Below, in pieces: positions 18,667 to 28,474 of a stretch of 64,000 nucleotides of DNA. Source of the DNA: an uncultured Rhodopila sp. (lineage in GTDB: Bacteria; Pseudomonadota; Alphaproteobacteria; Acetobacterales; Acetobacteraceae); NCBI GenBank assembly GCA_903932145.1, contig CAIZFE010000056.1:1-64000 (forward strand), in the 5' to 3' direction. Each line of letters begins with the position of its first letter. The first letter of the stretch is position 1. The translations under genes were made by a program, and so were the position numbers. Below the pieces are notes generated by a model, which made no database searches, had not been told where the DNA came from, and was given only the letters and a program-made list of their open reading frames with translations.

Positions 18667-20379
18667 TCAAACCAACACCCCCTGCGGCGGCTTCTGCCCC
18701 CGGAGCAAATCGTCGGCAGCTGCCCGTGCCGCATCGGAGATCGTCTCGCCTGCCAGCATCCGCGCGATCTCTTCCCGCCGCTCGTCCGGAGTCAATCGCT
18801 CCACCGTCGTCGCCGTCCGATCCCGTAATGCCGCCTTCGCCACCCGCAAATGCGCTGCCCCGCGTGCCGCCACCTGCGGACTGTGCGTCACCACCAAAAC
18901 CTGCAACCCCTCGGCCACCCGAGCCAGCCGTTCACCAACAGCGGCGGCGGTGGCGCCACCGACGCCGGAATCAACCTCGTCAAACACCAAAGTCGGCACC
19001 GCCGACCCGGCCGACAGCACTACCTTCATCGCCAGCATCAACCGCGATAACTCACCGCCTGACGCAACGCGCGCCAACGGCCCTGGTTCCTGCCCGGGAT
19101 TGGTGGCGATCAGGAAACGCACCTGATCCATCCCGTTCGGACCCCACCCGGCCTCTGGCAACACCCCCACCTCGGCAAAGAAACGCGCCTTGTCCAGCCG
19201 CAGCGGCGGCAACTCTTTCCCGACCGCCTTCTGCAACTTCCCCGCCGCCGCCCCACGCGAGGCCGACAACGCAGCGGCAGCAGCCAAATACCGCTCGCGT
19301 CCGGCCCGCGCCGCCTGTTCCAATTCGGAAATTTCGGCCGCCCCGGTTTCCAGGGCCGCCAGCCGCCCGCTCAGCGTATCCAGCAGCACCGGCAAATCCG
19401 GCACCTGCACGCTGTGTTTCCGAGCCGATGCTCGCAGCGCGAACAGTCGCTCTTCCGATTGCTCCAGCAACCTGGGGTCCACATCGGCGTCCGCGATCAG
19501 CCGGCTCAATAATGTCTCCGCCTCGGCCAGCGCCTCTTCCGCCCGCTCCAACGCCGCCAGTGCAGGACCGGCCGGATTGTCCCCGACCGCGTCGCCCGAC
19601 GGAGCCAACCGCTGCAAAGCCCGCGATGCCGCGCGCAAAGAAGCCGCCGGCCCGGCTCCGCGCCGATCCCGCGGCGTCAATTCCGCCAAGGCCGAGGCGA
19701 TCGCTTCCGCCCGGCGTTCATTCTGCTGCAAGCGCAACCGCTCGCGCGCCAGGGCTTCTTCCTCGCCGACCCGCGGCGCCAGTGTGGCCAGTTCCGCAAA
19801 TGCGTGCCGCAGCCATTCTTCGTCGCGCGCGGCAGCGGCGATCGCCTCGCGGGCGTTCTCCAACCGCACCAGCGCGTCATGCCAAATCCGCCACGCGTCA
19901 GATACCGCCGAACGCAATGCCATCGGCACGCCGAACGCATCCAGCAACCCGGCATGACTGGCGGGATCTGCGAGGCTCATTTGCTCGTGCTGGCCCTGGA
20001 CCTCGACCAGCAGCGCGCCGATTCGGCGTAGCAATCCGACTCCAACAGGATGGTCGTTAATAAAGGCGCGCGACCGTCCGTCTTTCAGGACGATCCGCCG
20101 CAGCACGACTTCGTCTTCTGCCTCCCAACCCTGTTCAGCCAGAACGGACACCACCGGATGACCGTCCGGGGGAAAGAAGCACGCGGTCACGCTGGCCTGT
20201 TCGGCCGAGGCGCGCACCAATCCGCTTTCCGCCCGCGCCCCAAGCGCCAGACCGAGACTGTCCAACAGGATGGATTTGCCGGCACCGGTTTCACCGGTCA
20301 GCACCGTCAGCCCCGACTCGAACGCCAAATCCAGGCGTTCGATCAGGACGACGTCGCGAATCGACAACGCGGTCAGCAC
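18667..20379 (-). CDS. recN: DNA repair protein RecN
   Basis: 570 residues. SMC-like ATPase: Walker A GETGAGKS (29-36), the ABC signature SGGELSRLMLA, Walker B TLVFDEVDSGVGG, and a long Ala/Glu/Arg-rich coiled coil between the two halves. RecN acts on double-strand breaks by bringing DNA ends together for RecA. It lies 33 nt after bamD and is probably cotranscribed. No LexA box could be recognised immediately upstream. Confidence 0.96.
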   Translation of the reverse strand: MLTALSIRDVVLIERLDLAFESGLTVLTGETGAGKSILLDSLGLALGARAESGLVRASAEQASVTACFFPPDGHPVVSVLAEQGWEAEDEVVLRRIVLKDGRSRAFINDHPVGVGLLRRIGALLVEVQGQHEQMSLADPASHAGLLDAFGVPMALRSAVSDAWRIWHDALVRLENAREAIAAAARDEEWLRHAFAELATLAPRVGEEEALARERLRLQQNERRAEAIASALAELTPRDRRGAGPAASLRAASRALQRLAPSGDAVGDNPAGPALAALERAEEALAEAETLLSRLIADADVDPRLLEQSEERLFALRASARKHSVQVPDLPVLLDTLSGRLAALETGAAEISELEQAARAGRERYLAAAAALSASRGAAAGKLQKAVGKELPPLRLDKARFFAEVGVLPEAGWGPNGMDQVRFLIATNPGQEPGPLARVASGGELSRLMLAMKVVLSAGSAVPTLVFDEVDSGVGGATAAAVGERLARVAEGLQVLVVTHSPQVAARGAAHLRVAKAALRDRTATTVERLTPDERREEIARMLAGETISDAARAAADDLLRGQKPPQGVLV

Positions 20380-20412
20380 GCCGCGTTGCTCACGCGTCTT
20401 ACCGATCGGCGA

Positions 20413-21279
20413 TCAGAACACCGCATGCCAGGCACGGGACATAAAGCCGGGCCGTTCGGTGTCAGCCGCCGGCGCCTTGTCAGTGGGCTTTGCCAGACCA
20501 TCATCGACGAGCTGGGTGTAACTTGAGTCGTACCACTCACTGCCGGGGTAGTTGTAACCCAGCACCGAAGCCGTCCTGCGGGCCTGATCCTTCAGCCCGA
20601 GGGCCAAATAAACCTCGGTCAGACGCGCCAGGGCTTCCGGCACGTGGTTGGTGGTTTGGAAATCGTCCACGACCCGTTGGAACCGGCCAATCGCGGCCTC
20701 ATACAAATGCTGCTTCTGGTAGAAGCGGCCGATCTCCATCTCCTTGCCGGCCAGATGATCGACGCACAGATCAATCTTTAGCTTGGCATCGCGGGCATAC
20801 GTCGAGTCGGGGAACCGCGTCACAACCTCGCGCAGCGCGTTCATCGCCTGCTCGGTGCCCTTCTGGTCGCGGGCGATGTCGGCGATTTGCTCATAATAGC
20901 ACAGGGCGCGCAGGTAATAGGCATAGGCGACATCGCGATGCGCCGGATGCAACTGGATCCAGCGGTCCAGCGTGCCGATCGACTCGGTGTATTTGTTCTG
21001 CAAATACAGCGAGTAACCCGACATGAGCTGCGCGTTCACCGCCCAGGAGGAGTACGGATAGTTCTGCTCCACCGCGTTGAACTGATCGCCGGCCGTGGTG
21101 AAGCGGCGGTCGTTCAGCGCATCGACACCATTGTTATAGAGGCCTTCCACCGGACCGACGGGACCGGTCTTGGCGTTATCGTCCGAAGAGCCGCAAGCGG
21201 ACAGCAACGGCAGAAGCGCGGTGATCCCAACAAACAGGGTGCGCCGGAAGCGGAGGGACATGGGGTGACTCGTGTTCAT
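20413..21279 (-). CDS. bamD: Outer membrane assembly lipoprotein BamD
   Basis: 288 residues (282 if the second Met at 21261 starts). The lipoprotein signal ends in LLSAC (Cys 29), followed by a TPR array: YNNGVDALNDRRFTTAGDQF, SYSLYLQNKYTESIGTLDRWIQLHP and EVYLALGLKDQARRTASVLGYNYP. BamD is the essential lipoprotein of the BAM complex that inserts beta-barrel proteins. It sits between lpxC and recN in the usual alphaproteobacterial order. Confidence 0.95.
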   Translation of the reverse strand: MNTSHPMSLRFRRTLFVGITALLPLLSACGSSDDNAKTGPVGPVEGLYNNGVDALNDRRFTTAGDQFNAVEQNYPYSSWAVNAQLMSGYSLYLQNKYTESIGTLDRWIQLHPAHRDVAYAYYLRALCYYEQIADIARDQKGTEQAMNALREVVTRFPDSTYARDAKLKIDLCVDHLAGKEMEIGRFYQKQHLYEAAIGRFQRVVDDFQTTNHVPEALARLTEVYLALGLKDQARRTASVLGYNYPGSEWYDSSYTQLVDDGLAKPTDKAPAADTERPGFMSRAWHAVF

Positions 21280-21333
21280 CAGCGGGCCTTATACCATGGC
21301 TCCGCGATACGCGAATACAGGGTTATGCGTTAT

Positions 21334-22308
21334 TCAGGCGGCTTGCATCAGCGGGTCGGTCGTCACCACGCGCAGGGCGGCGGCATCGGCGAACAAGGCC
21401 CGCAGCAGGCGGTTGTTCAGGTCGTGGCCGGTGCGATGCGCGACGTAACGCCCGTGCAGCCGGCCGCCGGCCAGCGCCAGATCGCCCACCGCATCCAGCA
21501 ATTTATGCCGGGCGAACTCCGCATCCATGCGCAAACCGCCCGGATTGAGGATGTTGGCCCCGTCCACGACGATCGCATTGTCCAGGCTGCCGCCGAGCGC
21601 GAGACCGGCGGCCTGGAGCTGAACCACTTCGTCCGCATGGGCGAACGTGCGGGCGGAGGCGATTTCATGCCGGAAGCTGTCGGCGGTCAGCCGCAGCGAG
21701 GCCGACTGCCGTCCGATCGCACTGGCGGCGAAATCGATCGACAGATCCATTTCCAGCACCGGCTGCACGGCGCGGGCGGCGGGACCGAGCGGTCGGAGTT
21801 CGGCCCAGGCCTCACCTTGCTGCACGCGCACGGTGCGGCGGACTTCGATCACCCGGGCAGGGGCGTCCTGTTCAACCGAACCGGCGCAATCCAGCAAGAA
21901 CACGAACGGTGCGGCGGATCCGTCCAGAATCGGCAGTTCGGGGCCGTCAACCTCGATCAGGGCATTGTCGATGGACAGCGCGGACAGGGCGGCCATCAGA
22001 TGCTCGACCGTGCCGACCCGGACGGACGGATCGGCGGGATCGGCCAACACGGTGCACAGGCGGGTGTCGCCGACGTTGTCGAAGCTGGCGGCGATGGTGC
22101 GGTTCAGGTCGGTGCGGCGGAATACGATACCATGGTCGGCGGCGGCGGGACGGATGGTCAGGGTCACGCGCTGGCCCGAGTGCACGCCCACGCCGACGCA
22201 ATCGATCGCCGACTTAACCGTGCGTTGCCGCCAGCCGAGGGAGGCGCCGGATTGGGGCAGGGAAAGTCGCGCGAAGCCGTCCATCAAGGGCATATTCCGG
22301 GGGCACAA
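21334..22308 (-). CDS. lpxC: UDP-3-O-acyl-N-acetylglucosamine deacetylase
   Basis: 324 residues from the first Met; Met 6 or Met 9 are possible starts. It catalyses the committed step of lipid A synthesis. Zinc ligands are visible as H103 (VEHLMAA), H268 and D272 (ARHKLLDAVGD), with catalytic E102 and H295 (RTGHDLNN). It heads lpxC-bamD-recN-ligA. ftsZ, which often precedes lpxC in this class, is not here; an RraA-like gene follows at higher coordinates instead. The upstream 200 bp is AT-rich and likely holds the promoter. Confidence 0.97.
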   Translation of the reverse strand: MCPRNMPLMDGFARLSLPQSGASLGWRQRTVKSAIDCVGVGVHSGQRVTLTIRPAAADHGIVFRRTDLNRTIAASFDNVGDTRLCTVLADPADPSVRVGTVEHLMAALSALSIDNALIEVDGPELPILDGSAAPFVFLLDCAGSVEQDAPARVIEVRRTVRVQQGEAWAELRPLGPAARAVQPVLEMDLSIDFAASAIGRQSASLRLTADSFRHEIASARTFAHADEVVQLQAAGLALGGSLDNAIVVDGANILNPGGLRMDAEFARHKLLDAVGDLALAGGRLHGRYVAHRTGHDLNNRLLRALFADAAALRVVTTDPLMQAA

Positions 22309-22508
22309 GCGGGATGGCCGATGCCGTGCAGCTTGGTAACCCGTTTCATTATCCGCGCCGAGTCAATGATTGTTGCCCGATGTGACTCGCCAAGGCGTTG
22401 CTTTTGCAGCTTTTGTTGCAGTGCGTTACAAATTAGCGTTACATCGTAACTGAACCCCGATCCCGGCCTTCGCCCCAGCGGGTGAATGACCGGGATGGCA
22501 ACTGGGTT

Positions 22509-23204
22509 TTAGTGAATTTCGCCCGACTTCTTCAGGGCCTCACGCAGCTTGGCCGGCGTGAACCCGGGAGCGTTACAAACGTCCAGGATCACCTTCTCCC
22601 GCCGCGACACCAGGTCGATCGCCGCCGGCAGTTTGCGCACCGCGTCGGCCGGAATCACGACCGCGCCGTGGAAATCGGCATGGATCACGTCGTCATGCGC
22701 CACGTTCATGCCGAAAATATTCACCGGCTTGCCATAATCGACCATGTGCACATGCGCGTGGCTCGGTCCGATTCGGCCGCCGATCATCTGATACCCCGCC
22801 GCCCACATATCCAGATCGCGGAACGAGCCGTTGGTGACGCAGCCGATCGAGCCCAGCGCGCGATGGATGGTGGACTGCACCTCTCCCCAATACGCGCCAT
22901 ACCCAACGTGGCCGTCGATGTCCTGCAACACCGCGATGGTCGGGAAATCCACGCGCGCAACATAGTCGTACCAATCGGCGCGGTCGGTGACCTTGGAGCG
23001 GGGCGGCTCCATCGAGCGGATCATGCCAACCCGAGCCAGTCCGACGATCGGCTTGGCTTTCGGGTCGATGCAGACCATCGGCTCAACGGTGAAACCGATG
23101 GCGCGGCGTTCCGGCACCACGACTTCGAGTCCGTTACAGATGGTGGGCGTGTCCCATTGCGCCAGGATGTCCAGGTCAGCCTGGGTGAAGGGGTAGTCGG
23201 TCAT
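22509..23204 (-). CDS. RraA/HMG-aldolase family protein
   Basis: 231 residues. The RraA fold is marked by DTPTICNGLE at the N-terminus, GAYWGEVQSTIHRALG, NGSFRDLD with the Arg-Asp pair of the active site, and HADFHGAVVIP. Members are class II aldolases or decarboxylases for 4-hydroxy-4-methyl-2-oxoglutarate and related oxoacids, or regulators of RNase E; sequence does not decide. AGAGGAAA precedes the ATG. It stands alone, with the lpxC 5' region on one side and the acyltransferase genes on the other. Confidence 0.85.
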   Translation of the reverse strand: MTDYPFTQADLDILAQWDTPTICNGLEVVVPERRAIGFTVEPMVCIDPKAKPIVGLARVGMIRSMEPPRSKVTDRADWYDYVARVDFPTIAVLQDIDGHVGYGAYWGEVQSTIHRALGSIGCVTNGSFRDLDMWAAGYQMIGGRIGPSHAHVHMVDYGKPVNIFGMNVAHDDVIHADFHGAVVIPADAVRKLPAAIDLVSRREKVILDVCNAPGFTPAKLREALKKSGEIH

Positions 23205-23432
23205 GGTGGTTTCCTCTCTCTGTCGAATCGGATTGCAGCCTCGCCGTTCGGCGTCGTGCGGCAGGCTGACTTCATGACATCCATCGCAACTGGTGGCAAA
23301 GCCGTCGCACCTTTTGCGCTGCCGGCGTTCCGGGTGGCGGCATTCGCCTTGTGGGGCGGAATGAAATCATCTACCTCGATTTCAGTTCGTTGAGTGACTA
23401 AACCGCAGGGTCAGCATGCCGTATTCGCCCCG

Positions 23433-24593
23433 ATGAGTCTGCCAAAGCACCTGCCCGCGCTTGATGGTTTGCGCGCGATGGCGGTGACGCTGGTAATCGC
23501 CAGCCATGCTTTTCCGATGGTTCATGAACTGCCTTGGACGGTGAAGCGATTCAGCAATCTGGGCTGGTATGGGGTCCAACTGTTTTTTGTCGTCAGTTGC
23601 GTCACTTTGGCCAACTCATGGCGCCGGCAGGAACTGACAGGACCGCCCAGCCTGCGTGGCTTCGCATTGCGCCGCTGGTTTCGGATCGCGCCCGCGTATT
23701 TCATCGCCGCGCTGGGCTACCTTTGGCTGATGCAGCCTGCGGCCATCGACGCAACCAGGGTAGCAACCTTCCTGACCTTTACCAGCGGCTGGAGCCCCGC
23801 ACAAATGCCGACCGTTCAAAACGCATGGATCGGCGTCCCGGGCGGCTGGAGTATTGAAGCAGAGTTCGCTTTCTACGCGATTTTCCCCATTTTGATCGTC
23901 AGAATGCGCGGTCTGCGGCGCGCGTTGGTTGCCCTGGCGATCAGTCTGCCTGTGGCATGGGCCGCCAATTCGGCTGGCCTGGCGGCATACCAACCGGCCT
24001 ATGGCGACATGGCCACGGATCAGTTTCTCTACTACTGGCTCCCCAACCAAATACCGGTGTTTCTGGTCGGACTTGTCACATACGAGCTGATTGTTTCTCT
24101 TTCCGAGGAGGGACGCTGGCAACGCGCCGCCCGCGGCATCGTTCGGTTCAGAGTCGGCATCCTGGCCATCTGCCTGGTCACGTTTGCCTCGCTGGCGATG
24201 CTGCCCTGGCCGCGGCTGCCGGAACCTGGCCATGCATTTCTGCCTTCGCATGTGATCGCGGCAACGGCATTCGCTGGCGCTTGCGTTGCTCTCACGCTGT
24301 GCCCGGGGACGATCATCACAAACCGATTTGTGACACGGCTCGGACAGGCCAGTTTCAGTGCCTACCTGATCCATTTCGCGATCATCGCGGGATTGGAAAG
24401 AGTGCTGCCGGATCGGATTTTGGCCGGGACCGGCGTCGCCGCGGCCCTGACCGGCGGCGCATTGTTCCTGCTGGTCCTCGGGCTAACGGGGTGCATCGCG
24501 CAGATCACCTATCGTCTGATTGAGACGCCGGCGATTCGGATCGGTTCGCTTGTTATTGCCGGAACCCGGTCTCGCGCCATTGCGGCGATATAG
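23433..24593 (+). CDS. Membrane acyltransferase (acyltransferase-3/OafA family), first of three
   Basis: 386 residues from the ATG at 23433 (the frame opens at 23394). The family opening is present: LPALDGLRAMAVTLVIASHAF, then GVQLFFVVSC, then about ten transmembrane helices. The usual His of the first helix is in SHAF. These enzymes transfer acetyl or other acyl groups to sugars of O-antigen or exopolysaccharide at the inner membrane. It begins a run of three such genes next to glycosyltransferases and a flippase. Confidence 0.85.
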   Translation: MSLPKHLPALDGLRAMAVTLVIASHAFPMVHELPWTVKRFSNLGWYGVQLFFVVSCVTLANSWRRQELTGPPSLRGFALRRWFRIAPAYFIAALGYLWLMQPAAIDATRVATFLTFTSGWSPAQMPTVQNAWIGVPGGWSIEAEFAFYAIFPILIVRMRGLRRALVALAISLPVAWAANSAGLAAYQPAYGDMATDQFLYYWLPNQIPVFLVGLVTYELIVSLSEEGRWQRAARGIVRFRVGILAICLVTFASLAMLPWPRLPEPGHAFLPSHVIAATAFAGACVALTLCPGTIITNRFVTRLGQASFSAYLIHFAIIAGLERVLPDRILAGTGVAAALTGGALFLLVLGLTGCIAQITYRLIETPAIRIGSLVIAGTRSRAIAAI

Positions 24594-24718
24594 ACCGGGC
24601 TCCGGCCGAGGTAATTGGCACTGGATCGGCAAAGCTTTTTAAGCCAAAACATCAACTAAGCGGAACAACAGGACCAGCCGGATGACCCTCCTGACCCACA
24701 ATCCGGCTCGTTGAACCG

Positions 24719-25798
24719 GTGAATCGCGAAACCTCGCTGTACCTGGACGCCTGGCGCCTGTTCGCGGCGTTGATCGTGTTCGTCGGACACGTATCCGGCC
24801 ACCGTTTCACTGGAGGTTTCCTGTGGCAAGTCGCGCCATTTATGGGCGAGGCGGTTGCGATCTTTTTCGTGCTGTCCGGCTTCGTCATCGGCTATGCGAC
24901 CGACCGAGGCCCCGGAACGGCGCGATCCTATGCCATAAGCCGTCTGGCCAGGGTCTATTCGGTCGCGCTGCCGGCGTTGATCGTCACGTTCACCCTGGAT
25001 GGCATCGGCCGACTCTATCGGCCGGACCTTTACTCAATCACATGGGGCTACGTCGCCGACGGCCAATTCTGGCAATTCGTATCCGGCCTGCTGTTCGTCA
25101 ACCAGATCTGGGGACTGGACGTGCCGCAAGGCTCCGACCTGCCTTACTGGTCGCTCGGTTACGAGGTTTGGTACTATGTGATCTTCGGCCTCGCCACGTT
25201 CGCGACGCCGCGCTGGAGAGTCGGCAGCGTTCTGCTGACCCTGGTTTTCGTTGGACCGGCGATCGCGTCCATGCTGCCGTTGTGGCTGTTTGGCCTGTTC
25301 GGTTACAGATTTTGCGCCGCTCGTCCGATCAGTCGATCGGTCGGGTGGGGGCTGTTTGCAGGGTCGTTGCTGATCTGGGGGGCTTACGAGATTGGGGGCA
25401 GGGCCTATGTGGGGACGCTGGCTATCGTCCCCGCGAACCCCAATCGGCCCGGTATAATCGAAAGCTATATCGTGGGCGCGCTGTTCATCAGCCACATTGT
25501 CGGCTTCTACGCCATTTCCCCGGCCTTCAGGGCGATTGCGGCCCGCATCGAAAAACCGGTTCGCTGGGCCGCGGGGGCGACGTTCACCATCTACCTGCTG
25601 CATCTGCCGGTGGCGCAATTCCTGATCACGCAGACTCCCGGGCCGTTGGAGTCCGGGGCTAACCGAGCCATTGTCTTGGGCGGTACGTTGTTGGTGCTTT
25701 TCATTTTGGCGGAGCTGACCGAGCGTCGAAAGGCGCCCTGGAAACGGGCTTTCCAAGCACTTCTGGTGCGCTCCCGGGGATCGCAACCGGCGATGTGA
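24719..25798 (+). CDS. Membrane acyltransferase (acyltransferase-3 family), second of three
   Basis: 359 residues from a GTG at 24719. It opens with YLDAWRLFAALIVFVGHVSGHRF; the catalytic-type His is in GHVSGH. EAVAIFFVLSGFVIGY, SRLARVYSVALPALI and a C-terminal TIYLLHLPV follow, all typical. About ten membrane helices are seen. The preceding 125 bp is non-coding. It probably O-acylates the glycan made by the neighbouring glycosyltransferases. It is clearly diverged from the first copy, so the three genes are not a recent duplication. Confidence 0.87.
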   Translation: MNRETSLYLDAWRLFAALIVFVGHVSGHRFTGGFLWQVAPFMGEAVAIFFVLSGFVIGYATDRGPGTARSYAISRLARVYSVALPALIVTFTLDGIGRLYRPDLYSITWGYVADGQFWQFVSGLLFVNQIWGLDVPQGSDLPYWSLGYEVWYYVIFGLATFATPRWRVGSVLLTLVFVGPAIASMLPLWLFGLFGYRFCAARPISRSVGWGLFAGSLLIWGAYEIGGRAYVGTLAIVPANPNRPGIIESYIVGALFISHIVGFYAISPAFRAIAARIEKPVRWAAGATFTIYLLHLPVAQFLITQTPGPLESGANRAIVLGGTLLVLFILAELTERRKAPWKRAFQALLVRSRGSQPAM

Positions 25799-26010
25799 CA
25801 AGTCGAGGGGCGCGGACAGTAATGTCCCGAGGATGGTACTCCATGTGCGTTCCCAGATTAACACTACCCCCGGGTGAATGCTTAGGCGTTCTGACACTGT
25901 CGGGAAGATCAATGACCCAGGAACGCCCAAATCGCAGCCGGTGTGCCGCGGGATTGAATTCCGCTTAAAGGAGGGTTGATCAGACATCACGATCATGTTA
26001 CGGGGGGGCA

Positions 26011-27138
26011 ATGATCGAAAAGACAACGCTCCGAGACCGACTTGAGGTAACCAAGGGCAGACCCTCAGGTTTTGACTACATGCGGGTGGCCCTCGCGGTA
26101 TTAATTATTGTTATCCACAGCATTTTCAGTAGCTATGGTAATGACGATGAGATCTGGGGCAGCGCATGGCGCGCCCCAATAGCGCTGCTGCTACCTATGT
26201 TCTTTTCGTTGAGTGGATTTTTGGTCGCTGGCAGCCTTGAGCGCTGCGAAACGTTGGTCAGCTTCCTCGGTCTGCGCGTCCTGCGCCTCGGCCCAGCACT
26301 GGCTGCGGAGGTGTTTCTGTCCGCGCTGGTGTTGGGGCCACTGGTAACTGAGCTGCCACTGCGTGAGTATTTTTCGAATCCCGAGCTGTTTTCATATTTT
26401 TGGAATATGGTTGGTGACATTCATTTTAGTCTACCTGGCGTGTTTTTGCATAATCCAAGTCCGTCTATAGTGAACGGCCAACTTTGGACAGTGCCGATCG
26501 AATTAAAGTGTTACGTCGCAATTTCGATTGTATCAATCGTAGGTTTGGTACGTCGACGGGCGCTGTTTCTATTTGCGATTGTCGCGCTGCATTTGTTTCT
26601 GATCTGGTATTCTATTCGTCACCCTGGAAATGCGATTGGCAGTCTCTCGGATAGAATTTTGGTGATTAACTTCCTCGTTGGTATTTTATTTTTTCAATAC
26701 CGCGACCGAATTCGCTGGAGCGCGGGATTATTTGTGATAGCACTCGCAGCCAGCCTCTATCTGATGGCACTGTCATTTGGCGACCGATTTTCAACGGTCC
26801 CCGTCACCTATGTCACCGTTTATCTGGGCCTCATGAATCCGCGGCGTAGCCGCCTTCTACTCGGCGGTGATTATTCCTATGGTCTGTATCTATATGGCAG
26901 TCCATTACAGCAAACTGTTGCATGGATCGGGCCGTCACTCCAGCATTGGTATTGGAATATCTTGATATCTCTCCCAAGCGCCGCACTCCTCGCCTTCGCA
27001 TCTTGGCGGTTGCTCGAGAAGCCCACATTAGGCTTGCGGCCTGCTCTCCGCCGCATTGAGCAGCGTTATCTGGCAACCAGGGAAACACTATCGCAACGGG
27101 TTATCCTGCTATTACGCCGTCGTGGGGCGGTTAGTTGA
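26011..27138 (+). CDS. Membrane acyltransferase (acyltransferase-3 family), third of three, AT-rich
   Basis: 375 residues. It opens with GFDYMRVALAVLIIVIHSIFSSYG (His in IHS), then LPMFFSLSGFLVAGSLER and, near the end, SYGLYLYGSPLQQTV. The sequence is visibly more AT-rich than the two upstream copies (runs such as ATTAATTATTGTTAT). That suggests separate acquisition, as is usual for surface-polysaccharide modification genes. A G-rich stretch (ACGGGGGGGCA) precedes the ATG. The acyl donor and target sugar cannot be told. Confidence 0.87.
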   Translation: MIEKTTLRDRLEVTKGRPSGFDYMRVALAVLIIVIHSIFSSYGNDDEIWGSAWRAPIALLLPMFFSLSGFLVAGSLERCETLVSFLGLRVLRLGPALAAEVFLSALVLGPLVTELPLREYFSNPELFSYFWNMVGDIHFSLPGVFLHNPSPSIVNGQLWTVPIELKCYVAISIVSIVGLVRRRALFLFAIVALHLFLIWYSIRHPGNAIGSLSDRILVINFLVGILFFQYRDRIRWSAGLFVIALAASLYLMALSFGDRFSTVPVTYVTVYLGLMNPRRSRLLLGGDYSYGLYLYGSPLQQTVAWIGPSLQHWYWNILISLPSAALLAFASWRLLEKPTLGLRPALRRIEQRYLATRETLSQRVILLLRRRGAVS

Positions 27139-27427
27139 AGGATGACAGCCGGGCGAATGGTTGGCGTCTGGTTTGGAGGCTGCAAGCGCCGTGCGTAGTA
27201 ACTCATTGCTATTTCCGCAGAATGATTCTATAAAGGTATGATGTTGGGGTCGGGTGGATGGCGCAAAGCGAACAATCGAAATTCGTCGGCTTCGGGAATG
27301 ACGCAGGCCGTGGTAATTGGGGGGCGTCTGGTAGGGTCCAAATCACTGAGGCGATCGGAAAGACAGTCGGTGGCGGCAACCGCATGCGCCGCGAGGTCAT
27401 CTACGCCCGGCGGCAGATAGTGTCGTC

Positions 27428-28441
27428 GTGAACGCTATCGATGCGGCCTCATCACCTTCAGGCGTTGTGCCGATGGCGTTCGGGCAATTACCCAAAGTCG
27501 GTATCGTGCTGCTCAATTGGAACGGCTGGGGCGACACGATCGAATGCCTCGAAAGCCTGAAGGCTCTTACCTATCCTGACTTCGACGTGTTCGTCGTGGA
27601 CAATGCCTCCACCGACGGTTCGGAAGACCATCTCAGGGCCTGGGACTCCGCACTCAACGTGATCCAGTCAGGAGGCAACCTCGGTTGGGCTGGGGGATGC
27701 AATGTCGGCATTCGCGCCGCGCTGGCCAGTGGGTGTGAGCACGTTTACCTGCTCAACAACGATGCCATGGTCCGATCGGACACCTTGGTGCGCCTGGTCG
27801 AAGCGGCGCAAGCCCTGCAGGCGGCGGCGCTCGGGTCGTTGGTGGTTTCCGCGACCGATGGCAATTGGGCCGAATTCGCCGGAACCATCATGGATGACAG
27901 GACGCACCATCCGCTTCAGATATCCTGTCGCCTTGATGAAATCGTCACGGCATCAAGCGAACCGTCAGACACCCTCGCCGTAAAGGGTTGTTCCATGCTG
28001 TTGACCGGGCCTGCCCTGCGCAAAATTGGGCTTCTTAACGAAGATTATTTCCTGAATTACGACGAGACCGATTGGTGCTTTCGGGCCCGCGATGCCGGGA
28101 TGACAAATTATTACGTATCCGACTCGATAATCGATCACAAGGGCGCGGTGTCATTCAAAGGCACCAACAATCCGCTCTATCGTTATTTCATCACGCGCAA
28201 TCGCCTGCTGTTCGCCCGCCGGCATCTCGATGCGCGCGGTCGCTTTTTCGCGTGGCGCGGCGCGCTCTGGGAACTTCGGTATGCGCTGATGCTGCCGCAG
28301 GAAGCAGGCCGGTCCTCTTGGCGTCATCGATTGCTGCTGCTGTCCAGTGTCATGCTCGCCATCCGGGATTACTGCCTGGGATGGTTCGGAGATTGCCCAC
28401 CGGTGGTGCGTAAGTTCGCGCGCAACTACCTGTCCCGGTAG
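27428..28441 (+). CDS. Glycosyltransferase family 2
   Basis: 337 residues from a GTG at 27428; an ATG at 27473 is a possible start. The GT-A fold of rhamnosyl-type GT2 enzymes is clear: VGIVLLNWNGWGDTIECL, VVDNASTDGSE, GNLGWAGGCNVGI and the metal-site equivalent LLNNDAM. An acidic active-site segment, NYDETDWCFRARDAG, follows. It has no membrane helix and should act on the cytoplasmic face, adding a sugar to a lipid-linked glycan. It is convergent with the flippase gene. Confidence 0.9.
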   Translation: MNAIDAASSPSGVVPMAFGQLPKVGIVLLNWNGWGDTIECLESLKALTYPDFDVFVVDNASTDGSEDHLRAWDSALNVIQSGGNLGWAGGCNVGIRAALASGCEHVYLLNNDAMVRSDTLVRLVEAAQALQAAALGSLVVSATDGNWAEFAGTIMDDRTHHPLQISCRLDEIVTASSEPSDTLAVKGCSMLLTGPALRKIGLLNEDYFLNYDETDWCFRARDAGMTNYYVSDSIIDHKGAVSFKGTNNPLYRYFITRNRLLFARRHLDARGRFFAWRGALWELRYALMLPQEAGRSSWRHRLLLLSSVMLAIRDYCLGWFGDCPPVVRKFARNYLSR

Positions 28442-28474
28442 CTGCCACCAAGGTCGATTTGACGGATCGTCTTG

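Noticed and set aside
20887-22449. 520-codon plus-strand frame opposite bamD and lpxC
   Set aside because: Crosses two real genes on the other strand and has no recognisable domain.
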